In this document: positions 1 to 5,226 of the stretch, one piece after another | Position numbering within the stretch: the stretch's first letter is position 1 | How the letters are laid out: the number at the start of each line of letters is the position of its first letter | NCBI GenBank assembly: GCA_910578605.1 | Contig: CAJTQG010000069.1 | Coordinates: 1 to 7,090, forward strand | Reading direction: 5' to 3' | From: an uncultured Lachnospiraceae bacterium | GTDB taxonomy: Bacteria > Bacillota > Clostridia > Lachnospirales > Lachnospiraceae | DNA: 7,090 nucleotides | Position numbers and translations under genes: made by a program | Notes under the pieces: generated by a model | Seen by the model: the letters and a program-made list of their open reading frames with translations, nothing else | The model's database searches: none | Told to the model about the DNA's origin: nothing

Positions 1-12
1 TCTATATACTAT

Positions 13-67
13 ATAAGAAAAAGGCTGTAAGTAACACTTTTTCATCTAAAGTGTTCTCCAGCCTTTT
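13..67 (-). terminator. Rho-independent terminator closing the operon
   Basis: A two-part hairpin is readable. The outer arms AAAAGGCTG (19-27) and CAGCCTTTT (59-67) pair perfectly over nine bases. The inner arms AACACTTT (33-40) and AAAGTGTT (48-55) pair perfectly over eight, around a seven-base loop (41-47). An asymmetric internal loop (28-32 against 56-58) separates them. In the minus-strand transcript the stem is followed by UUUUUCUUAU, the expected U tract. On the plus strand it is followed by TTTTATATAAAAATATA, a poorer tract. The element may therefore also stop a convergent transcript entering from the left. Confidence 0.88.
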
Positions 68-145
68 ATATAAAAATATAAGTTGCCACAGTCAAATAGC
101 TATTACCCCTAACTGCTTTTAACAAATAGCTTCATTTCGTTGTCA
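68..145 (-). other. 3' untranslated stretch after the transporter gene
   Basis: These 78 bases separate the transporter stop codon from the terminator stem. A nine-base direct repeat, CAAATAGCT, occurs at 93-101 and 123-131 on the plus strand. I see no open reading frame of note, no tRNA and no convincing regulatory motif here. Confidence 0.5.
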
Positions 146-1795
146 TTATCCTTCCATCTCATATTGCTCCTGGTCATAAATAGCAAAAGCAATATTGGTA
201 GCATGGTCGGATACCCTCTCCAAATTTGTCACCATATCTGCGTAGATCGCAGATTTAGGGGAACATTTATTTTCTGTAATGCGCTTTACATGAGCATTCT
301 GCAGTTTCTTTTCCAGTCTGTCCACCTCATTTTCCAGCTTCACTATCTCCTGCAGATGCTCCTCTGTCTGATTAGTAAAAGTATACAAGGCATAATCTAC
401 CGTGCGCACTACCTTATCAAACATTTCCTGAGCCTGCTCTACTCCAGTATTGCTGAACTCTATCTTATCCTGAATTTTTGTCTGGGCAAATTCCACTAGG
501 TTTTCCGCATGGTCTCCGATTCTCTCTATATCACTCACTACATGAAAATAACCATCAATATGATTTTCTGTGGAGATTGGCATTCCCTCATGGTTCATTC
601 TTACTAAGTAATCCGTAATCTCCTTGCTCAAAAAGTCAATCTCCGCCTCCGTATTTAAAACCTTCTGGATTCCCTCCTCATTTCCGTACATCAATGCCTC
701 AAAGGACAACTTTAAATTGTTGCTGGCCAACTTTCCCATTCTCTTAATCTCGTTGATGACAGCAATACCAGATGCCGGTGTGATGGCAGCCATGCTGATA
801 AATTTACATTCAAAGCCAGCCTCCTTCTCATCTTTACCCGGAATAACCATTTCCGCCAACCGCACAATTCCCTTTGCAAAAGGAAAGAATATTAAAACTT
901 GAAATACTTTAACAAATGTATTGATATTAGCCACTGCACTTGCCATTCTTCCGCCGGAAACAGCATACATTATACTCTCTAACTTCTCACCAAAAAGGGC
1001 AATAATGGGAAACATAACAACTGCCCCTAGCACATTAAACAAGAAATGAATCATGGCAGCCCGCTTCGCCTCCTTCTTACCTGTTAAACTGGCAAGAATA
1101 GCTGAGGTACATGTACCGATATTAATTCCCAACATCATATAGAATATGACAACCAAATCATTTCCAAGAAGAGATGCCGATGCCATACCAATCATAATAC
1201 CAATAGTTGCAGAGGAGCTCTGCAGCATAGTAGTAATCACAAGACCTGCCAAAATCAACACAAAAGGATTTTTTACCGACTGGATAAAATCAACCACTCT
1301 CTGGGAATCCTTCATATCGCTCATTGCTTCCTTCATGTAGCCCATGCCAAAGAATAATATTCCAAATCCAAGAACCACCTCCCCAATCTTTTGAATAAAT
1401 TGCTTCTTAGAAAACATCATCATAATGACACCTAGAATAATAAAAAACGGGGCTATGGCATCTAATTCCAATGCAACCAATTGTCCTGTGATGGTAGTAC
1501 CAATATTGGCACCCATTATTGGTCCCACGGCCTGGGTTAACGTCATTAAACCTGAATTTACAAAACTGACGATCATTACTGTAGTGGCACTAGATGACTG
1601 AATAATTGCAGTGAATATAAAACCTACTATTACACCGATAAAACGATTTTTGGTGCACATCTCCAAAACACTCTGCATTTTAGCACCAGCTACTTTTTCC
1701 AAGCCGTCACTCATCAGCTTCATTCCATATAGGAAGAAACCAAGACCTGCCACTAATCCTAATATCATTTCCATATAGTTCATAACTAACACCAT
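146..1795 (-). CDS. Na+/phosphate cotransporter (type II-like) with C-terminal PhoU domain
   Basis: This is an inner-membrane protein of the Na/Pi cotransporter II family, predicted to move inorganic phosphate with sodium. The 549-residue product begins with hydrophobic segments and carries the two inverted-repeat signatures: QSSSATT (66-72) with GANIGTT (95-101), and QSSSATI (192-198) with GINIGTCTSA (223-232). Membrane segments cover roughly residues 8-310. From about 335 to the end a soluble helical PhoU-like region follows, with two metal-binding-type motifs, SDIERIGDHAENL (421-433) and TNLERVSDHATNI (523-535). This arrangement is known for the bacterial YjbB/NptA group. The ATG at 1795 has GGAG seven bases upstream, inside ribF. 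The 10-base overlap with ribF implies shared transcription and coupled translation. It is the last gene before the terminator. Direction of transport (uptake or efflux) and cation cannot be told from the sequence. Confidence 0.93.
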   Translation of the reverse strand: MVLVMNYMEMILGLVAGLGFFLYGMKLMSDGLEKVAGAKMQSVLEMCTKNRFIGVIVGFIFTAIIQSSSATTVMIVSFVNSGLMTLTQAVGPIMGANIGTTITGQLVALELDAIAPFFIILGVIMMMFSKKQFIQKIGEVVLGFGILFFGMGYMKEAMSDMKDSQRVVDFIQSVKNPFVLILAGLVITTMLQSSSATIGIMIGMASASLLGNDLVVIFYMMLGINIGTCTSAILASLTGKKEAKRAAMIHFLFNVLGAVVMFPIIALFGEKLESIMYAVSGGRMASAVANINTFVKVFQVLIFFPFAKGIVRLAEMVIPGKDEKEAGFECKFISMAAITPASGIAVINEIKRMGKLASNNLKLSFEALMYGNEEGIQKVLNTEAEIDFLSKEITDYLVRMNHEGMPISTENHIDGYFHVVSDIERIGDHAENLVEFAQTKIQDKIEFSNTGVEQAQEMFDKVVRTVDYALYTFTNQTEEHLQEIVKLENEVDRLEKKLQNAHVKRITENKCSPKSAIYADMVTNLERVSDHATNIAFAIYDQEQYEMEG

Positions 1796-2733
1796 TTATC
1801 CTCTCCGGATGCCGTCTGCACATCCTTCGCAATTTGCTCTTTTAATTCCTCTATAGAATTAAACTTTTTTTCCTTTCTCAAAAATTCATAAAATTCAACT
1901 TTGCAAATTTTCCCGTACAAATCCCCCGAAAAATTCAAAATAAAAGTTTCTGCACTTAAGGGATTTCCCTTACCCACTGAAGGCTTTACACCAACATTTG
2001 TCATGCCCCGATAAAGCTTGTCCTCTATCATCACACCAGTTGCAAATACACCGTTTGGAAACATAACCTTTCCCTGTGGTATCAGCATATTGATTGTGGG
2101 CACTCCTATTGTTCTTCCAAATGCATTTCCATGTATCACCTCACCAAGCAGAAAATAGGGATAACCTAACATTTCATTTACATGATTGAGATTTCCTCGA
2201 CGGATTTCCTCACGAATAAATGTACTGCTCACCTCTCTCCCATCATACTCTACTTTTTCCTCCACCTGCAATGAAAAACCAAACTCTGCTCCCATGCGCT
2301 GCAGCAGCTTCACATCTCCTCCTCGGTCTTTTCCAAAACGAAAATCACTGCCTACAATTATATGGGCGGCATGTAGTCCTTTTACCAGATAATTTTTTAC
2401 AAAATCCTCTGGTTCCTGGCTCAAAAATTCTTTTGTGAGGGGAATTTCCAACACATAATCTGTTTTTTCTTTTTCGTAAATCAAATATTTTTCTTCCTTA
2501 GAAAAAATATATTCCTGCCTATTCTCTAAAAGTAAATTTCCAGGCGCTCTGTCAAAGGTTACGGCTACTGTATGAATAGAGGATGCACACATTTGTTTTT
2601 TGTTATGCATTGCCTGAAACAATTTACTGTGTCCTCTGTGCAGCCCATCAAATTTTCCTAAGGTAATGATACTTTTTCCTCCGTCATATCCGGAAACATC
2701 CTCTAGAATTTTCATTGCTGTTGCTATCTCCAT
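1786..2733 (-). CDS. ribF: Bifunctional riboflavin kinase / FMN adenylyltransferase (FAD synthetase)
   Basis: RibF phosphorylates riboflavin to FMN with ATP and then adenylylates FMN to FAD in the cytoplasm. In the 315-residue form, the N-terminal nucleotidyltransferase half shows ITLGKFDGLHRGH (23-35, with the HxGH-type HRGH at 32-35), VGSDFRFGKDRGGD (127-140) and SSTFIRE (169-175). The C-terminal kinase half shows GRTIGVPTINM (206-216, with the PTxN motif as PTIN), NVGVKPSVG (246-254), AETFILNFSGDLYG (261-274, with the candidate catalytic Glu262) and an EFLRKEKKF tail. Length and motifs are those of a complete enzyme. The start is uncertain. The ATG at 2733 gives the usual distance to the first motif but has only a weak purine stretch upstream. 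A TTG at 2757 (8 residues longer) and an ATG at 2715 (6 shorter) are alternatives. The 3' end overlaps the transporter gene by 10 bases. Confidence 0.95.
   Translation of the reverse strand: MEIATAMKILEDVSGYDGGKSIITLGKFDGLHRGHSKLFQAMHNKKQMCASSIHTVAVTFDRAPGNLLLENRQEYIFSKEEKYLIYEKEKTDYVLEIPLTKEFLSQEPEDFVKNYLVKGLHAAHIIVGSDFRFGKDRGGDVKLLQRMGAEFGFSLQVEEKVEYDGREVSSTFIREEIRRGNLNHVNEMLGYPYFLLGEVIHGNAFGRTIGVPTINMLIPQGKVMFPNGVFATGVMIEDKLYRGMTNVGVKPSVGKGNPLSAETFILNFSGDLYGKICKVEFYEFLRKEKKFNSIEELKEQIAKDVQTASGEDKWC
1803..1806 (-). promoter_or_regulatory. Ribosome binding site of the Na+/phosphate cotransporter gene
   Basis: The minus strand reads GGAGAGGATAA immediately before ATG at 1795. GGAG is seven bases from the start, which favours this ATG over the in-frame ATGs at 1783 and 1774. 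The site lies within the last codons of ribF. Confidence 0.65.
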
Positions 2734-2833
2734 TTCTAATCCAATTCCATCTTTCAATTAAGTCAAAAGAAAATTTGTAAAACCTGCTTTCTTGCTTACA
2801 TTGATACAAGAACTTTCATTGATGCAAAATCAT
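2734..2833 (-). other. truB-ribF intergenic gap with short direct repeats
   Basis: This is the longest gap inside the gene cluster (about 100 bases, or 76 if ribF starts at the TTG at 2757). It is A/T-rich. On the plus strand CATTGATACAA (2799-2809) and CATTGATGCAA (2817-2827) form an 11-base direct repeat with one mismatch and an 18-base period. I found no sigma-A promoter with both boxes well matched and properly spaced. There is no terminator-like GC hairpin with a T tract, and nothing resembling the conserved multi-stem FMN riboswitch, which would also need more room. Confidence 0.5.
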
Positions 2834-3760
2834 TTACTTTCCATAAAATATTTTCAACGGCTGAAACATTTTTCGTTCTTTTTGATTTTCATATATTCCA
2901 ATAAAAGCATCTTGGCTGTCATATATTCTTATTCTTGTCTCCAACAGAGCAGCTTTTTGAACAGCCTCTGTCTCTCTTGCCTGTTTCATACAATCATAGG
3001 AAATACAATTTCCATTGTGAAGCAATTTGTCAAATTTACTAGGCAGCTTTACTCCCATCAAATGAGGGAAAATACTGTCAACAGGTATTAAAATATCAGC
3101 TATTTTATTATTGTCAACAAACTCTTGAATCTGGTCTATTGTTTTGCTTTCCTCTAGTGAAAATATTCCCGAGCTGGTTCTCTCCAACTCCTGCATACAT
3201 CCGCCGCACCCAAGTTGATTGCCAATGTCTTCACATAGTGTTCTAATATATGTACCTTTCGAGCAGGTAACCTGAAATACAACACAGGGAAGTTCTATTT
3301 TTTCCACTGTAATCTCATAGAAAATCACTTTTCTAGGCTTCCTCTCTATGGTTTTTCCTTCTCTTGCCAACTCATACAATTTTTTTCCATTCACTTTCAA
3401 AGCTGAGAACATTGGTGGTGTCTGCATATATTCCCCCACAAAGTTCTCCATAACCAATCGTATTTTTTCAGGTGTAATATCATTCCCAATCTCTTTCTCC
3501 TGCAGCACCTTGCCGCTAATGTCTTGGGTATCCGTTGTCTTTCCGAGAAGCATCACTGTACGATAGGATTTTTCTTTCTCAGTGAGCAGCTCACATACTT
3601 TTGTAGCTTTTCCAACACAGACAGGCAGCACTCCGGTAGCATCCGGGTCCAAAGTTCCTGTGTGTCCTATTTTTTTCTCTCCAAGCACACGGCGCAGCTT
3701 TGCCACCACATCAAAGGAAGTCCAGCCCTTTTCCTTGTAAACATTTATGATTCCATCCAT
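2834..3760 (-). CDS. truB: tRNA pseudouridine(55) synthase
   Basis: TruB converts U55 in the T-loop of nearly all tRNAs to pseudouridine and also acts as a tRNA folding chaperone. The 308-residue product has the family landmarks in order. It opens with GIINVYKEKGWTSFDVV, then GHTGTLDPDATGVLP with catalytic Asp38. Next are SYRTVMLLGKTTDTQD with Tyr67, QTPPMFSALKVNGKKLYELAREG (113-135), and SKGTYIRTL with Arg173. The C-terminal segment from about 230 has the position of the PUA-like domain but is divergent, which is common in clostridial TruB. The ATG at 3760 follows the nrnA TAG with no base between them. The Shine-Dalgarno sequence AGGAG lies inside the end of nrnA, 11 bases upstream, rather far, so re-initiation by ribosomes finishing nrnA probably helps. 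A second ATG four bases on is out of frame. Confidence 0.97.
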   Translation of the reverse strand: MDGIINVYKEKGWTSFDVVAKLRRVLGEKKIGHTGTLDPDATGVLPVCVGKATKVCELLTEKEKSYRTVMLLGKTTDTQDISGKVLQEKEIGNDITPEKIRLVMENFVGEYMQTPPMFSALKVNGKKLYELAREGKTIERKPRKVIFYEITVEKIELPCVVFQVTCSKGTYIRTLCEDIGNQLGCGGCMQELERTSSGIFSLEESKTIDQIQEFVDNNKIADILIPVDSIFPHLMGVKLPSKFDKLLHNGNCISYDCMKQARETEAVQKAALLETRIRIYDSQDAFIGIYENQKERKMFQPLKIFYGK

Positions 3761-4738
3761 CTACGCCAGCACTCCTGCTTCCTTTAACTGGGCTTCAATA
3801 TGCTTTGCCAGATTGTTTACCACATCATGCATTGTTCCTGTCATAGTACAACCAGCTGCTTTCACATGGCCTCCGCCTCCAAAGTACAGAGCAATTTTGC
3901 TGACATCTACAATATCGTTAGAGCGCATACTGACCTTAAATGTTAAATCTTCTACCTCATACAGAAAAATAGCACATTCTACGCCTCTTGTATTTCGCAG
4001 CTGCTCTACAATCCCGTGAGTATCTTGATTCGTTATCTGATAAAATTCAATCTCAGGCTTCCTCACAGCAGAAAAGATACATTTTCCTCCTAAAAACAGT
4101 ACGCTCTCTAGCAATGTTCTGCCAAGAATTTGATTTTGCAGATAAGTCCTCTCATAAAAAGACTCATCTATGATTTTCGTAAAAGGAATCCCCTTTTCTA
4201 TCAGCTTTCCTCCTATTTCCATTGTTCTAGCGGATGTATTAGAGTACTTAAATACGCCGGAATCATGAATCATTCCTGTATACAGCGACATGGCAATATT
4301 ATAATCGACCTTATCCTCCTCTAGCATTTCATAAAGTACCTCACAAGTAGAACTAGCTGTAGCTTCCACATAATTATATTGGGCATACTTTACATTACTG
4401 ATATGATGGTCAATACACACTGTCTCCTTGGCACTCTGAAAAAGAGGAATGGCATTACCCAGACGTTCTAAGTCGCTAGAGTCGAGAGCAATAAATAAAT
4501 CAAACTCCTCCTCCTGCCCTGACATTGCATTGTATGTTTCAATTTTGTCCACATTTTTCAGGTAGGCAAAAGTTTCCGGCACATGCTCTAAATACATTTT
4601 TACAGAAAGCTGTTTGTAATTTTGTGTCAGGTAAGTATACAAAGCCGTACATGCACCTACACAATCTCCGTCAGGCTTCATATGACCTGCCAATCCTATT
4701 TTCTTTTTTCCTGCAATTATTTTTTCTATTTTTTCCAT
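3761..4738 (-). CDS. nrnA: DHH/DHHA1 phosphoesterase (nanoRNase / pAp phosphatase, NrnA type)
   Basis: NrnA-type enzymes use Mn2+ to degrade 2-5 nt RNAs and, in many members, to remove the 3'-phosphate of pAp. The 325-residue product has the complete DHH catalytic set: GHMKPDGD (H19, D23, D25), ALDSSD (D86), IDHH (D110, H111, H112) and MIHDSG (D159). The C-terminal DHHA1 substrate-binding domain carries SMRS (270-273) and GGGGHVKAAG (287-296). The length fits the standalone family, and there are no CBS, PAS or membrane segments such as those in GdpP. The start is the ATG at 4738, seven bases after a perfect AGGAGG. An in-frame ATG at 4744 is only one base from that motif. In Firmicutes this gene commonly sits between rbfA and truB. 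The balance between nanoRNA, pAp and possible cyclic-dinucleotide-derived substrates (pApA) cannot be told from sequence. Confidence 0.93.
   Translation of the reverse strand: MEKIEKIIAGKKKIGLAGHMKPDGDCVGACTALYTYLTQNYKQLSVKMYLEHVPETFAYLKNVDKIETYNAMSGQEEEFDLFIALDSSDLERLGNAIPLFQSAKETVCIDHHISNVKYAQYNYVEATASSTCEVLYEMLEEDKVDYNIAMSLYTGMIHDSGVFKYSNTSARTMEIGGKLIEKGIPFTKIIDESFYERTYLQNQILGRTLLESVLFLGGKCIFSAVRKPEIEFYQITNQDTHGIVEQLRNTRGVECAIFLYEVEDLTFKVSMRSNDIVDVSKIALYFGGGGHVKAAGCTMTGTMHDVVNNLAKHIEAQLKEAGVLA
3772..3776 (-). promoter_or_regulatory. Ribosome binding site of truB inside the nrnA 3' end
   Basis: AGGAG on the minus strand lies 11 bases before the truB ATG at 3760, within the last codons of nrnA. 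The spacing is longer than optimal, and the stop and start codons are adjacent (TAGATG). Translational coupling to nrnA is inferred from this. Confidence 0.55.
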
Positions 4739-4745
4739 CCACATA

Positions 4746-4751
4746 CCTCCT
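4746..4751 (-). promoter_or_regulatory. Ribosome binding site of nrnA, overlapping the rbfA stop codon
   Basis: The minus strand reads TAGGAGGT, so the rbfA TAG stop (4752-4750) shares bases with a perfect AGGAGG. The spacer to the ATG at 4738 is seven bases, and to the ATG at 4744 only one, which decides the start. A terminating ribosome would sit directly on this site, consistent with coupled translation. Confidence 0.85.
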
Positions 4752-5178
4752 ATTCAAGAAGTGGGGCTTCCTGTTCACCATCATTGGGCTTACTATGTTC
4801 CTGCGCACTCGTCCCCATTTCTTGATTCTTTTTATTGACCTCATCTATCATATGCGACATATGAATTCCATATTCAATGGATTGGTCTGCTATAAAAGTC
4901 AACTGGGGAGTATTGCGCAAATTGATGGAATGTGCCAACTGTTTGCGGATAAATCCCTCCGCACTTTTTAGACCATCTATTGTATCCTTTTGCTGCTGTT
5001 CATCTCCTAGTACACTGATATAAGCCTTACAATATTTTAAATCCGGTGTAACTTCCACACTCACCACACTGGTCATTGGAGAAATTCTTGGATCCTTTAT
5101 CTCATTGCGAATAATATTACTTAATTCTTTTTGCACTTCCCCGTTAATACGGGTATTTTTAATACTATTTTTTCTCAT
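4750..5178 (-). CDS. rbfA: 30S ribosome-binding factor A
   Basis: RbfA is a small KH-fold protein that binds the immature 30S subunit near the 16S rRNA 5' helix and assists late maturation. The 142-residue product shows the family pattern: a basic N-terminus (RKNSIKNTRINGEVQKEL), the hallmark KDPRI, a VSVEVTPDLKYCKAYISV strand-turn-strand, and LRNTPQLTFIADQSIEYG near the end of the KH core. About 25 polar, acidic residues follow as a probably disordered tail. I chose the ATG at 5178. A GAAAGG Shine-Dalgarno sequence lies six bases upstream, whereas the in-frame TTG at 5184 (two residues longer) touches that sequence and could not use it. The TAG stop is embedded in the AGGAGG of the next gene, nrnA, which suggests translational coupling. 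Pairing with infB is one of the most conserved bacterial gene orders and supports the call. Confidence 0.96.
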   Translation of the reverse strand: MRKNSIKNTRINGEVQKELSNIIRNEIKDPRISPMTSVVSVEVTPDLKYCKAYISVLGDEQQQKDTIDGLKSAEGFIRKQLAHSINLRNTPQLTFIADQSIEYGIHMSHMIDEVNKKNQEMGTSAQEHSKPNDGEQEAPLLE

Positions 5179-5184
5179 TTTCAA

Positions 5185-5190
5185 CCTTTC
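5185..5190 (-). promoter_or_regulatory. Ribosome binding site of rbfA, deciding the ATG start
   Basis: On the minus strand this reads GAAAGG, followed by the six bases TTGAAA and then ATG at 5178. The spacing suits the ATG. The upstream TTG codon directly abuts the site, so it is a poor candidate start. Confidence 0.7.
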
Positions 5191-5226
5191 AAACTTGCTG
5201 GCATAGTAGCCAAAATCTGCTCTTGC

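Noticed and set aside
93..131. CAAATAGCT direct repeat in the 3' untranslated stretch
   Set aside because: Two copies of a nine-base A/T-rich word 30 bases apart are compatible with chance. There is no third copy and no adjoining structure to suggest an attachment site or protein-binding array.
140..499. Plus-strand open frame of 119 codons opposite the transporter gene
   Set aside because: It lies antisense to the PhoU region of a clear gene. Its product is a Leu/Ile/Phe/His/Cys-rich string with no recognisable motif, as expected from the complement of a coding sequence. No ribosome binding site or independent evidence supports it.
2796..2819. Seven-codon mini-frame (ATG AAA GTT CTT GTA TCA ATG TAA) before ribF as a leader peptide
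   Set aside because: It has no Shine-Dalgarno sequence, no run of regulatory codons and no attenuator hairpin after it. A frame this short is expected by chance.
2734..2833. FMN riboswitch upstream of ribF
   Set aside because: The gap is too short and lacks the conserved multi-helix FMN aptamer elements. A ribF gene inside this operon is usually not riboswitch-controlled, unlike the rib synthesis operon or ribU.
4525..4971. Plus-strand open frame of 148 codons spanning the rbfA-nrnA junction
   Set aside because: It covers parts of two well-supported minus-strand genes. The Phe/Leu-rich product is the typical complement of Lys/Glu-rich coding sequence and does not resemble a real membrane protein.
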